From NCBI GenBank assembly GCA_018269055.1, contig JAFDVI010000052.1:20738-84737 (forward strand): a stretch of 64,000 bases of DNA. The letters run 5' to 3'. This document shows, in pieces, positions 52,200 to 61,646 of this stretch. Within the stretch, counting starts at the first letter, position 1. The number at the start of each line of letters is the position of its first letter. Under the pieces are notes generated by a model. The model searched no databases and was not told the DNA's origin. It worked only from the letters and a program-made list of their open reading frames with translations. Source of the DNA: Acidobacteriota bacterium. GTDB lineage: Bacteria > Acidobacteriota > Blastocatellia > RBC074. The position numbers and the translations under genes were made by a program.

Positions 52200-52967
52200 T
52201 TACTGTTTCCCGACGGCCATTTGCTGCGGAGTTTCGCTGCCCAGCCGGACAGGGAAAATCATCGGCACAGTTTCACGATATTGCCGATAATCATCACCAT
52301 ACAACCGGATCAAATCCCGCTCCTCGAACTGAATCGCCAAAAAGATGTACGCAGTCGTCGCCACCGCGAACACCAGATGAGCCGCTGTCATCGTGGGCGT
52401 CGCCCAATTGATGCACAGCCAGCTCAGATAAATCGGATGGCGCACGTGCTGGTACAGTCCCGGCGTTTTGAAATTGAGCGGCGTGCATTCGCGGCCACGC
52501 AGGTACCGCCAAACCTGAAGCAAGCCGAACAACTCGAAGTGATCAATCATAAAAGTGGAAGCCAGCAACAACAGCCAGCCGAAAAAATACAATCCGTAAA
52601 TCGCCCAGCGGCCCACCGTAGCTTCGATGTTCCAAATTTCGCCGCCGATGGGCTGCCATTGCCAGAACATCAGCAACAGCGCCAGCGAACTGAACAGCAC
52701 ATACGTGGCGCGTTCCACCGGTTCGGGCACCAGACGCGTCCAGGCGCGTTTGAACCAGCGTCGCGCCATCACACTGTGTTGGACGGCGAAAACCCCCAAC
52801 AAGCCTGCGTCAATCAACAACGCCGAAGCCAGCGAGCCTTGCAACCCGGAATCAATCGTTTTGGGAACGATCAGGTTGCCGACAAAGCCAACTGCATACA
52901 GAAACGTTGCGAAGAAAACCAGGTAACAGAACACCCCATAAACAAACGCTGCGATTCGCGAAAACAT
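52200..52967 (-). CDS. mddA: Methanethiol S-methyltransferase-like membrane protein
   Basis: A 255-residue integral membrane protein of the isoprenylcysteine methyltransferase/NnrU superfamily that closely follows MddA. It shows MFSRIAAFVYGVFCYLVFFATFLYAVGFVGN, LQHSVMARRWFKRAWT, PEPVERATYVL, and the SAM-binding C-terminal RHPIYLSWL and FEERDLIRLYGDDYRQYR blocks. MddA methylates methanethiol to dimethyl sulfide. About five membrane helices are expected. The assignment is by similarity to the family pattern and not by biochemistry; other thiol or isoprenylcysteine methyltransferases are possible. Confidence 0.85.
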   Translation of the reverse strand: MFSRIAAFVYGVFCYLVFFATFLYAVGFVGNLIVPKTIDSGLQGSLASALLIDAGLLGVFAVQHSVMARRWFKRAWTRLVPEPVERATYVLFSSLALLLMFWQWQPIGGEIWNIEATVGRWAIYGLYFFGWLLLLASTFMIDHFELFGLLQVWRYLRGRECTPLNFKTPGLYQHVRHPIYLSWLCINWATPTMTAAHLVFAVATTAYIFLAIQFEERDLIRLYGDDYRQYRETVPMIFPVRLGSETPQQMAVGKQ

Positions 52968-53067
52968 AGCATCTCCTTCTCATCATCAATGGCTCAGCAG
53001 GCGCCAAGGCTGCCCGCTGAGATTTTTGAATTGGCGCGGAGCATCATCACGGCTCAGGTGCGCCTTT

Positions 53068-53550
53068 CTATCGTTTCAGCACTTCTCGCAATCGAGCGAG
53101 GTGATGGTAGCTGTGCCGGACGGCATGATCTTCCAGCATGAATTGGCAGGTCAGCGGAGCGTCCGCATTCAGCGATAGCGGAGCCGCCTGGTCGAGTTGT
53201 TCGTCGCCTAACGCACGGATTGCGGTTGCAGCTTCCGCGCTGTTCTGCCGGAGCAACTGCAGTGCCTCCGCTTTCGTGACGGCATCGTTCTCTTTGGCGT
53301 GTCCGGCATTCATATCGTGGACAACATTCCAGGTCACACCCTGTACTGGATTGCCCGCCGCCAAGGTCTGCGCCAATTGAATTTCAATGGGATAAACGCT
53401 GGCGACGTGATGCACAATGACGCCGACTTTGCGTCCGTCTTTTGGTACGCGGGTCTGCCATTCCGCATCCGTAAGCGATTCCGCGAATTTGGCAAGTGCG
53501 TCAGCGCCCTGTTCAAGCCGTTCCGCAAGGGCATTTGAACGTTTGCTCAT
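53068..53550 (-). CDS. DinB-family metal-dependent hydrolase-like protein
   Basis: A 160-residue protein of the DinB_2 four-helix fold. The expected metal-binding histidines are visible: one in VIVHHVASVYP (about residue 45) and a pair in HAVRHSYHHLARL near the C-terminus. DinB proteins are used for damage-inducible thiol transfer or dehalogenation in some bacteria; the reaction here is unknown. The ATG at 53550 has GGAGGAAAC upstream; a longer frame to 53667 is rejected. It precedes mddA, on the same strand. Confidence 0.85.
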   Translation of the reverse strand: MSKRSNALAERLEQGADALAKFAESLTDAEWQTRVPKDGRKVGVIVHHVASVYPIEIQLAQTLAAGNPVQGVTWNVVHDMNAGHAKENDAVTKAEALQLLRQNSAEAATAIRALGDEQLDQAAPLSLNADAPLTCQFMLEDHAVRHSYHHLARLREVLKR

Positions 53551-53708
53551 TGTGTTTCCTCCATTTGCAATTTGATCTTGTGAAAAAATCGGGCGGCAGC
53601 GCTGATTACAGATTGCGCGACCGCCCATGCCAGTTTGGGTAGAATCATTCCAGCGTTTCCCTATCATTCATTACTCATGATTTGCCAGGAACAACGCCTT
53701 GCCGGGCT

Positions 53709-54119
53709 TTATTGAGCGCCTGCCCCGGCAGCCTGCGCCAATTTGCGTTCGGCTTTGGATTCAGACAGCACAAACCGCGAGCCAGTTCCTGGGAACCTCA
53801 CTTCGGACAGAAAATGCTGTTGATCGTATTCCTTGAACACCAGACTCGATTTGGATCGCTTTTCCGTACCATCCAGCGACGTGATTTGGGTAAACAGATA
53901 AATGCCTCGTTCTGAGCTTTGAATCAGCAACAGAGTCGGCATCTGCTGATTGCGTTTGACGGTGTATTGACCTGCCGGAAGAACTTTTCCGTTGACCTGA
54001 AAATCAAATGGAACCTGAACCGTCATCAAATATTCTGTGGATTGCGCACTGACTTTCAGCCCCCCAAACAACAAAAACAGAAATGACAATGCGATACCGT
54101 AAATCGTTTGCTTTTTCAT
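53709..54119 (-). CDS. Small secreted protein of unknown function
   Basis: A 136-residue protein with a signal peptide (MKKQTIYGIALSFLFLLFGGLKVSA) and a beta-rich mature part beginning YLMTVQVPFDFQVNGKVLPAGQYTVKR. This N-terminal mature block (FDFxVxGKxLPAGxYxV) is common in small exported Acidobacteriota proteins. No function is known. It is monocistronic as far as can be seen. Confidence 0.82.
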   Translation of the reverse strand: MKKQTIYGIALSFLFLLFGGLKVSAQSTEYLMTVQVPFDFQVNGKVLPAGQYTVKRNQQMPTLLLIQSSERGIYLFTQITSLDGTEKRSKSSLVFKEYDQQHFLSEVRFPGTGSRFVLSESKAERKLAQAAGAGAQ

Positions 54120-54207
54120 TCTTATGACATCCTTTCGTAATTGAACCGATTGTTACGAAACCGCCGGCAAGCCGGACGATCTCCTTCTCCTGTTGAAAGC
54201 AGCAAAC

Positions 54208-54276
54208 ATCGCCGCTCACTTCACCCATGCGAAAAAGAAAGCGGAAATTGCCAGTCGCTGGGAATTATTTTTTTGA
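54208..54276. repeat. Direct repeat copy 1 (noncoding)
   Basis: About 68 bases beginning ATCGCCGCTCACTT and ending TATTTTTTTGAC. Copy 2 at 54493-54558 shares the GCGAAAAA..AAG.GGAAATTGCCA core with scattered substitutions. No protein-coding pattern is common to the two. Confidence 0.5.
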
Positions 54277-54492
54277 CTTCGCGAATTATCGGTTTGACTG
54301 GATTGCCGCAGGTTGAGTCCGCACAAACTGCCTCTGACATCTGGCGTGGGTTTATGGCAAAGAGACTGATGGGGGTGTTTGCGACTTGAAGAAACTTGGA
54401 AAGGTTTGAATCGAAATGCATCTGAATGAACCAGGAGGGATCAGGACTTCTCGCGATCAAGAAGCCCTTCCTCCGTGGTTCACCGCAGCGAG

Positions 54493-54558
54493 ATCGCTGC
54501 TCACTTATTCAGGCGAAAAATGAAGAGGAAATTGCCAATCGTGGAAAGATATTTTTGA
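54493..54558. repeat. Direct repeat copy 2 (noncoding)
   Basis: Starts ATCGCTGCTCACTT and ends ATATTTTTGAG, immediately before the kinase stop on the opposite strand. It is about three-quarters identical to copy 1. The 216 bases between the copies show no gene. Confidence 0.5.
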
Positions 54559-54575
54559 GCCGAATTTGCCGCGTG

Positions 54576-57212
54576 TCAGCGTTTTTCCTGGGGCAGATTT
54601 CGATAAAGCGCAGCCTTGTCCGGCTTTTCCCAGGCTTCATACAACTCAATCAATCGGCTGACCGTTTTGCGCGTCAATGCGTGCTGTTCGCCTCGCTCAA
54701 CTTTTAATCCCGCATAACCCGTCAAAAGTTGCTCCTCAGCTTCAGGATATCGTTTGAGCCTCGTCAGGCAATCGCCGAGGAAACTGCGTGCGCGGTTGAC
54801 CAGCCAATGCTCCGGGTTAAGGGTTTTCAGGCAAATTTCGAGCGCTTGTCGGCCAAGCCGCTCCGCTTCTTCGTAACGTCCCTGATCCAAGTACACAGCC
54901 GCCAGATTGTAGATGCTGGTCGCTGTTTCAGAATTTTCTTCTCCCAACACTTTGCGGCGAATTTCGATTGCCTGTCGAAACAGCGTTTCGGCCTCGGCAT
55001 AATTGCCTTTTTCGCGCAACAACGTTCCCAGATTGTGCATCGTCGTCGCCAATCGCGGATGGCCGTCGCCAAAAAGTTTGCGCCGCAGCGCCATCGTTTG
55101 CCTGTATAGTTGTTCGGCTTCGTCCCTGTCGCCTGTATCCTGTAACGCCGAAGCCAGGTTGGACATGCTGACGGCTACTTCCGGATGTTCATCGCCCAAC
55201 AGTTTGCGGCGCAAGGCCAGTGCTTCGCGAAATAGCGTCACCGCCTCCTGAAACTTTTCCTGCTCCTGTAACATTGCAGCCAGATTGTTCAGGCTATCCG
55301 CAATGTGCGGGTCTTCTTCGCCATACAGTTTGCGATATATGGCCAGCGTTTGTCGGTAATAGTCGGCGGCCTGCGCAAAATTCCCGCGCTCGCTCGACAG
55401 TCGCCCCAGATTGGTCAAACTGGTGGCTACATCTACGTGCTCTTCGCCAAGCCGCTTGCGCCTCAGTGCCAGGGCTTCGCGCAGCAAAGGTTCAGCCTCG
55501 TCCAACTTGCCCAGAGCCACCAGCACCGATCCATAACTGTTCATGGTGTCGGCCACTTCCAGATGATCTGCGCCCAACAGTCTGCGCCGCATCGCCAACA
55601 CATCGCGGAATTTAGCTTCGCTGCCGGCATAATCTCCCCTTAGATACGCCAGCGCAGCCAAATGATTCATGCTTTCCGCTACGACGGGATTTTCAGCGCC
55701 CAGCATTTGCCGTCGTAATTTGAGCGCCTCTTCCAACAACGGCTGCGCGCGATCATAAACGCCGATGCGTTGATACAATTCACCAATCGTGTCCATCAGT
55801 TTTGCCTGCACCAAAGGCTGGCCCTTCAAATCCCGCACGACTTTTTCCGCGCCTTGATCCAGAAGTTCTTTGGCCGTGATGGCGTTGCCGTGGGATTTTC
55901 CCGGATCGGCAAAATCAAATACGGATACCAGCGATTGCGTCACGACCTCCGCCGTCGCTGCGGCCTGATTGGCGCGGTCGCGTTCGCGGGCAAGTCGAAC
56001 AGCCAGCACCGCCAGCGCAATGGCCAGGATGACAAGCAGCGCCAACGCGGCAACGCCTGCTTTGTGGCGGCGGACGAATTTTTCCGCGCGATACCGGAAC
56101 GTGTCTTTGCGCGCAACGACGGGCAACCCCACCAGGTAACGGCGCAAATCTTCGGAAAACTGTTCGACCGATGCATAGCGGCGTTCCGGTTCCTTGCGCA
56201 ACGCCATCAGCACAATGTTGTCCAGGTCGCCTTCAAGCTGCCGCGCGAGTTTCATGGGCACATCATTTTGCTGGCGCGCGGCTTCGCTGGGGCGTGGAGC
56301 TTCGGTTTCACAGATTGCGCGTTCAATTTCGGCCGGAGAATACGTGGCGAATTGATGCGGACGCCGTTCGGTCAGCAATTCATACAGCACAGCGCCAAGC
56401 GCGTAAACATCCGTCGCCGTTGTGATTGCGCCGCCGCGCACCTGTTCAGGGCTGGCGTATTCGGGCGTCATCATTCGCAACGCCGTTTCGGTCCGCGTGA
56501 TGGCTTCTCCGGGTTCAGCGGCCAGCAGTTTGGCGATGCCAAAATCCAGCAGCTTGAGTGTGCCGTCTTCCGTCACCAAAATATTGCTGGGTTTCAAATC
56601 GCGGTGAACGACCAGTTTTTGGTGCGCGTGCTGTACGGCGGCGCAAGCATCGCGGAACAATTTCAACTTTTCGTCCAGCGTAAGCCGATGGCGATGGCAA
56701 TACTCTGTGATCGGAATCCCGTCCACGAATTCCATGACGAAATAAGGCAATCCGTCCGCTGTCGTTCCGCCGTCAAATAACCGGGCAATATGCGGATGAT
56801 CCAGCGAAGCCAGAATTTGCCGCTCGCGCAAAAAGCGCACGCGCACGAAATCCGAATCCATCCCGCGTTTGATTAGTTTGAGCGCAACTTGCTGCTGGAA
56901 CTGCCTGTCGTCACGCACCGCTTCATAAACGGTGCCCATTCCTCCATGCCCTATCACCCGCTCGATACGATAAGAACCGATGCGCGTACCGGCCAGATTC
57001 TCCGTCCCTTCAGTGGTCAGCGAAAACGCCGCATCGGCAATCGGCTGAACCAGGAAATCTTCCGTGGTGTCACTTGCGAGCAGCGACAGCACTTCCTGGC
57101 GCAGTTCTTCGTCGCCATCGCAAATGCGCGTCAAATGCATTTCGCGCTCTTCCAGCGGACGCGCCACAACCGTCCGAAATACTTCTTCAATCCGTTGCCA
57201 GCGTTTGGGATT
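54576..57212 (-). CDS. Ser/Thr kinase with C-terminal TPR repeats
   Basis: An 878-residue kinase. Kinase domain at about 65-330 with GHGGMGTVYEA, ALKLIK, HRDLKPSNIL and DFGIAK; one membrane helix at about 395-415 (AGVAALALLVILAIALAVLAV); then about ten TPR units of kinesin-light-chain type (pattern EAEPLLREALALRRK.LG.EH...A.SL.NLA) over about 460-860. The ATG at 57212 is used rather than a longer frame that overlaps the sigma gene. It lies 29 bases after the ECF sigma gene, a recurrent ECF-kinase pairing in Acidobacteriota. Phosphorylation of the sigma factor is an inference. Confidence 0.93.
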   Translation of the reverse strand, partial: NPKRWQRIEEVFRTVVARPLEEREMHLTRICDGDEELRQEVLSLLASDTTEDFLVQPIADAAFSLTTEGTENLAGTRIGSYRIERVIGHGGMGTVYEAVRDDRQFQQQVALKLIKRGMDSDFVRVRFLRERQILASLDHPHIARLFDGGTTADGLPYFVMEFVDGIPITEYCHRHRLTLDEKLKLFRDACAAVQHAHQKLVVHRDLKPSNILVTEDGTLKLLDFGIAKLLAAEPGEAITRTETALRMMTPEYASPEQVRGGAITTATDVYALGAVLYELLTERRPHQFATYSPAEIERAICETEAPRPSEAARQQNDVPMKLARQLEGDLDNIVLMALRKEPERRYASVEQFSEDLRRYLVGLPVVARKDTFRYRAEKFVRRHKAGVAALALLVILAIALAVLAVRLARERDRANQAAATAEVVTQSLVSVFDFADPGKSHGNAITAKELLDQGAEKVVRDLKGQPLVQAKLMDTIGELYQRIGVYDRAQPLLEEALKLRRQMLGAENPVVAESMNHLAALAYLRGDYAGSEAKFRDVLAMRRRLLGADHLEVADTMNSYGSVLVALGKLDEAEPLLREALALRRKRLGEEHVDVATSLTNLGRLSSERGNFAQAADYYRQTLAIYRKLYGEEDPHIADSLNNLAAMLQEQEKFQEAVTLFREALALRRKLLGDEHPEVAVSMSNLASALQDTGDRDEAEQLYRQTMALRRKLFGDGHPRLATTMHNLGTLLREKGNYAEAETLFRQAIEIRRKVLGEENSETATSIYNLAAVYLDQGRYEEAERLGRQALEICLKTLNPEHWLVNRARSFLGDCLTRLKRYPEAEEQLLTGYAGLKVERGEQHALTRKTVSRLIELYEAWEKPDKAALYRNLPQEKR

Positions 57213-57241
57213 CATAGGTGGGATGCCTCTGAGAAGAGGAT

Positions 57242-57805
57242 TTACTTTTCCATTTCGCGGCGCAACCACGCGCGCGCCAGTCGTTGTTCGTCGCTGATGG
57301 TACTCACGGAAAGCCCAAGCGCTTCAGCCGTCTGTTCCAGACTCAAACCGGCAAAATACCGCAATTCGATGATGCGGACTTTGCGTTCGTCCAGTTTGGC
57401 CAGCGTCACCAGCGCATCATCAAGCGCAACCAATTCCGCGGCTTTTTCTTCAGTAAAGGTCAATGCTTCTTCGAGCGAAAATTTCTGCCCGCCATCGCGT
57501 TTGATCGCTGAACGCGCCCGCGCATGTTCGACCAGAATTTGGCGCATCAATTGCGCCGCCACGCCGAAAAAATGTTTGCGGCTTTGCCATTCCGGAAAGT
57601 CCTGTTTGATCAATCGCAGGTACGCTTCATTGATGAGCGCCGTCGGTTGCAAGCTGTGGTCGTCGCGTTCACGACGCAAATAGCCTCGTGCCAGTTTGCG
57701 GAGTTCCTGATAAATCACAGGCATCAATTGGTCGAGCGCTGAGCGGTCGCCCCGACTCCACTGCAATAAAAGCAGTGTGATTTCGTTGGACGGCGGTGTT
57801 TCCAT
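57242..57805 (-). CDS. ECF-type RNA polymerase sigma factor (TIGR02999-like)
   Basis: A 187-residue sigma factor. The N-terminal region 2 has LQWSRGDRSALDQLMPVIYQEL and the characteristic SLQPTALINEAYLRLI block. Region 4 near 130-185 contains LDERKVRIIELRYFAGLSLEQTAEALGLSVSTI with a helix-turn-helix. The TALxxEAYLRL segment is diagnostic for the TIGR02999 group, which in Acidobacteriota and Planctomycetes is often found beside Ser/Thr kinases and lacks a classical anti-sigma factor. The kinase downstream is its likely partner. Confidence 0.93.
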   Translation of the reverse strand: METPPSNEITLLLLQWSRGDRSALDQLMPVIYQELRKLARGYLRRERDDHSLQPTALINEAYLRLIKQDFPEWQSRKHFFGVAAQLMRQILVEHARARSAIKRDGGQKFSLEEALTFTEEKAAELVALDDALVTLAKLDERKVRIIELRYFAGLSLEQTAEALGLSVSTISDEQRLARAWLRREMEK

Positions 57806-57962
57806 ACTTCTGGGCTGCCATTTTACCGATAGCTGTCAAATGCACAATTACCCCGTTCTGAATAAATTGCCGGAATCGCGCCAAACCGGTTGGTTACCAA
57901 AACAAACGCGGCGGGCAGATGCCGCGCACCCGCCCGCCGCTTTCTCATTGCGCCGCAATCAT

Positions 57963-59771
57963 TTACGGAGCGAAGTAACCGCTGAGGTCAATCACCAAAT
58001 CCGTCGTGCTGGCGGCATAGCGTTTGAAGGCTCCATCTGCTCCCAAGCCAACCGTGAAGTGCCGATTGAAGACAATCCCCGTCCGGTAGTTCGACGTAGC
58101 GATGAACGGTTGAGTCGCGTCGCTCGGCCAGAAGGTCAGGAAGCCATTGGCAGAGACGTTGACCGTTGTCGCGTTGCCGACCACGGCTTTGGCTGCGGCG
58201 GGAATTCCGGTGCAGACGCCGGTTGCAGGTTGCAAATACGCCGTGCCGCCGATCATCTGCGCGCCAGGGGTGAAGCAGCCCGTCTGCCCTGCGCGCGTAT
58301 CCAGCAATCTCACTGGCGTTGGCAACGGATTGAACAGCAAGCCTTGGCCGTTCGTGTCATTCAACTGCGTGCTGAAATAGCCCAACACATCCACTACCAA
58401 ATCCGTTGTCGCCGCCGTGTAGATGTTGAATTGGCCGCTCGGCGATAAACCCACTGTGAACGGCGCGTTCATGTTGATGCCGGTTTGGAAGTTCGAACTG
58501 GCGACCAATGGGCGCGTGGCATCCGCGGGAAACAATGTCAAAAAGCCATTGGCTTGCGGATTAACCGTTGTTGCGTTGCCGACTAGGGCTAAAGTTCCAG
58601 CGGGAATCAGCACGCCATCACAGGTTGTCGTCCCAAGCTGCGTCGTTGTCGAACCAGCGGCGAGTTGCGCGCCGGGCGTGAAGCAAGCGGTTGCGCCTGC
58701 GCGCGAATCCATCAAGCGCACTGGATGCGGCAACGGATGAAAATACAAACCGCTCGCTGAAGGCGGCGCGTAGTATCCCGTAATGTCCACGACGACATTC
58801 GTGTTGGTGGTAACGTAAATGTTGAAGGCTCCATCGCCCGCGCCGAGTCCCACGGTAAAGACGTTGTTCAAGACTTGATTCGCCGCGAAGTTTGAGTTGG
58901 CAACGAGTGGTCGCGTGACATCGCTGGGATAAAGCGTCAAAAAGCCTCCGCCGGATTCGACCGTTGTGATGTTGCCGGTCAGCGCTTTGGCATTGGCCGG
59001 AATCGTCAAGCCGTCGCAGGTTCTGCCCGCCGCGGCTTGCGTTCGCGACGTGTTGCCGGGAATCTGCGCTCCTGGCGTGTCGCATCCCGTCGCGCCGAGG
59101 CGCGTATCCAGCAAGCGCACCGGATGCGCCAGGGGATAAAACTGCAAGCCGCTGCTGATGGTGCTGATGGTCACCGCATAGGTCTGGAATCCTGAACAGC
59201 CGAAATTGTCCGTCGCCGTGATCGTGAAATTGAATGTTCCCGCTGCCGTAGGCGTTCCGGACAAAGTATTTCCGACCAAATTCAACCCTGTCGGCAGATT
59301 GCCAATGCTGACGGAAAAACTATACGGCGCAGTTCCGCCTGACGCGCTGAACATCTGAGTAGGATAGCTGACGCTGACAGTCCCGTTCGGAAGCGTTGAC
59401 GGACCAACCAGAATGGTTTGGCATCCGCCGCTCTGCCCGCTGACCACAAAGCCACCTTCGACGGAGTATTGCCCGCCGCTCGAAGCGCCAACCACGCTTT
59501 GCCCAATCACACCGGTTTCGGCATAACTCCCGCCAGAACTTGCGCCGCCACCACCCGCGATGACCGATTGCGTGATGTTGTAACTGCCGCCGCTTTGCGC
59601 TGGTTCCATTGGGTGCGGTGCGACAACCGTCGCTGCAGCCGGATACGAGGTGTGCTTGACCTCGTTCGCTTGATGCGCGTGGTAAGCCCAATGTGCAAAA
59701 CCAGTAACGCTCGTCAGCACAAGCAGGCTCAGCAGAATCGGGAATTGTTCGCCTCGCGTGTCATTTGCCAT
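57963..59771 (-). CDS. Surface protein with He_PIG and three VRLLDTR modules
   Basis: A 602-residue exported protein. An N-terminal membrane or signal segment (PILLSLLVLTSVTGFAHW, about 9-27), a Gly/Ser-rich region with VIAGGGGASSGGSY, one Ig-like He_PIG repeat at about 115-205, and three C-terminal modules with HPVRLLDTR, VVGNATTV, LTLFPADA and VVDVLGYF-type ends. Same architecture as the C-terminal half of the giant protein at 31.5-36.9 kb. The last module is near-identical at DNA level to the incomplete gene at 63.7 kb. Likely cell-surface adhesion or matrix. Confidence 0.88.
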   Translation of the reverse strand: MANDTRGEQFPILLSLLVLTSVTGFAHWAYHAHQANEVKHTSYPAAATVVAPHPMEPAQSGGSYNITQSVIAGGGGASSGGSYAETGVIGQSVVGASSGGQYSVEGGFVVSGQSGGCQTILVGPSTLPNGTVSVSYPTQMFSASGGTAPYSFSVSIGNLPTGLNLVGNTLSGTPTAAGTFNFTITATDNFGCSGFQTYAVTISTISSGLQFYPLAHPVRLLDTRLGATGCDTPGAQIPGNTSRTQAAAGRTCDGLTIPANAKALTGNITTVESGGGFLTLYPSDVTRPLVANSNFAANQVLNNVFTVGLGAGDGAFNIYVTTNTNVVVDITGYYAPPSASGLYFHPLPHPVRLMDSRAGATACFTPGAQLAAGSTTTQLGTTTCDGVLIPAGTLALVGNATTVNPQANGFLTLFPADATRPLVASSNFQTGINMNAPFTVGLSPSGQFNIYTAATTDLVVDVLGYFSTQLNDTNGQGLLFNPLPTPVRLLDTRAGQTGCFTPGAQMIGGTAYLQPATGVCTGIPAAAKAVVGNATTVNVSANGFLTFWPSDATQPFIATSNYRTGIVFNRHFTVGLGADGAFKRYAASTTDLVIDLSGYFAP

Positions 59772-59896
59772 AGCTGCCTCCGATTGCTGCGAGAAAATTG
59801 CAGTGTCAGATTGCCTTGAAAATCATTACTCTTTCGCAGCCAAGTGCTTTTTTGAAAGCGGCGATCTTCAAACCAGGAATGCGCCCATTCGGCATC

Positions 59897-61645
59897 TCAA
59901 TGCCGCCGAGTCGAGCGAGCCTTCTTACGCAACGCCTTTTCAACCGCGCGGACCCGCACTTGTAATGCCGCGTTGGCCGCGCGCAAGGATTCGATTTGGG
60001 CTTGTTGTTCTTTGACAGCGTTGATGGCCGCCCAAATGATTGGGTCGTTATTGATGAGCAAGTAGCCCTGTTCGTTCTTCATCACGGCTTCGGGAATGAC
60101 CTTGGCAACAGCCTGCGCACCAAAGCCGATGTGCTCGCCTTCGGATTTGATACCAAGTGCATTATCGGGTTTGTATTCATAACGGATCGGTTGCAATTGT
60201 AGGATCGCTTTGAGTCCGGCGGTGTAGCGCCCTTTGATGTTCTTCAGGCGCTCATCGGAATAGGTGGCCCACGAACCTCCGCCTGCCTTCGAGGCGTTCC
60301 CATTGACCGACAGTAATTGATCGGGTGCAGTCGTGCCGATGCCGACCCGGCCGTTTTCTTTAATAATCATCCTACCACCCGGAAGGCTTGGAGAGTCAAT
60401 CTGGAAATCCCCATTGCCGCCAAAGGACGCAACTGTTCCGCCAGCGCTGTTGGTTTGCACGCGCAACCCTGTGTTCGCCGGATCAACCACGTGTAGTCTG
60501 AAGATTGGGCTTGTATTCGTAAGGCCGACATTGCCGTTGTCCTGAATCGTCAACAGCGCGCCCGCCGTCCCGGTGTTGAGCGCCCCGCCGCTGCTCTCAC
60601 GGTTACGCGCAAAATGCAGCTTCCAACCCGTGTTATCGCCGAACCGGATGTAGCCCGCGTTGGGCATGCCGTCAGTCGGCGAGAAGGTAAACAGGGCGTC
60701 GGAGTCCGCACCAATTTGGAAGGTGCGTAAAGGCGTGGAGATGGTGCCGAGGCCGAGGCCATTCTGTATTTTAACATTCCCGTCAAATCTTCCGGCCAAT
60801 CCTGTAAGAGGAGCGGTGCCATAGACCCCGACACCAAATGCGCCCAAAGATTCACCATAGACGCCAAAACCAGTAGACCCGGTGCCGATGTTGGCTAGCC
60901 CCCTGACCCCAATGCCGTCGCCGGATACTTGACCGTAGACGCCCCAGCCCGTACCTCGATGGCTCCCCCATACGCCGATGCCATCACCCGCTGTCCCTCT
61001 ATTGAGACCGAACACACCAGCGGAGGAAACGCCTGGCGTGGTCGAGTTGACGACTCCAGCCACTGCTGAGACATTATTTGCAGTGCTGTTGGTAGTGGCC
61101 TGCAGGCCGTCACCAACACCGTTGTTGGTAACGGCCAAAATCGGGCCGGTGCTGCCGTTCAGGAATAAGGGCACGGGAATGCTACTGCTGCTGACGGTGC
61201 CAATCTGGCTGCCGTTCACGCAACCGACGCAAGTTGCCGAAAGACTGTCCGACGATGTCGCCGCCAGCGCGCGGATTGCATATGGCGTTGAAGTGACCGG
61301 CTGACGCGGCGCGAGCATCGTATAGGAATTCATGCTGCCCGCCGGACGCACAGCGATTTCCAGAAAACGCGCCGTGCCATTGAAACACGTCGCGCACACG
61401 CCGAAATCGAGCGTCACGGTGAAGACGCCATTGCTGACCGCAACGGTCGGATTAGTCAGCGTGCTGCCCTGTTGCGTGCCACCGCTCACGGCATCGAAAA
61501 GTTTGAACTGGAAATCGTAATTGCCATTGGCAGATTGGCCTGAGTCAATCAGCTTGCCTTGGTAGGTGAAAGCTGTCGTCTGTGCAAACGCCACGCTGAC
61601 GCTGCCGCACAAGACGATGAGCGTGATGAAAAGTTTGTTTGGCAT
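59897..61645 (-). CDS. Secreted protein with C-terminal peptidase S74 chaperone domain
   Basis: A 582-residue exported protein. Signal peptide ending VAFAQ; an N-terminal beta domain with TTAFTYQGKLIDSGQSANGNYDFQFKLFD; glycine-rich repeats (about 200-400) with GVWGSHRGTGWGVYG-type blocks; and a C-terminal intramolecular chaperone S74-like domain. The latter has YSDERLKNIKG (Ser and Lys of the Ser-Lys dyad) and IGFGAQAVAKVIPEAV, followed by a coiled coil. In phage tail spikes such domains trimerise the protein and cleave themselves off. AAGGAGC precedes the ATG at 61645. It forms a tandem with a paralogue one base upstream. Confidence 0.88.
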   Translation of the reverse strand: MPNKLFITLIVLCGSVSVAFAQTTAFTYQGKLIDSGQSANGNYDFQFKLFDAVSGGTQQGSTLTNPTVAVSNGVFTVTLDFGVCATCFNGTARFLEIAVRPAGSMNSYTMLAPRQPVTSTPYAIRALAATSSDSLSATCVGCVNGSQIGTVSSSSIPVPLFLNGSTGPILAVTNNGVGDGLQATTNSTANNVSAVAGVVNSTTPGVSSAGVFGLNRGTAGDGIGVWGSHRGTGWGVYGQVSGDGIGVRGLANIGTGSTGFGVYGESLGAFGVGVYGTAPLTGLAGRFDGNVKIQNGLGLGTISTPLRTFQIGADSDALFTFSPTDGMPNAGYIRFGDNTGWKLHFARNRESSGGALNTGTAGALLTIQDNGNVGLTNTSPIFRLHVVDPANTGLRVQTNSAGGTVASFGGNGDFQIDSPSLPGGRMIIKENGRVGIGTTAPDQLLSVNGNASKAGGGSWATYSDERLKNIKGRYTAGLKAILQLQPIRYEYKPDNALGIKSEGEHIGFGAQAVAKVIPEAVMKNEQGYLLINNDPIIWAAINAVKEQQAQIESLRAANAALQVRVRAVEKALRKKARSTRRH

Positions 61646-61646
61646 G

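Noticed and set aside
55770..56780. 336-residue plus-strand frame opposite the TPR kinase
   Set aside because: Antisense to the kinase catalytic motifs; no domain seen.
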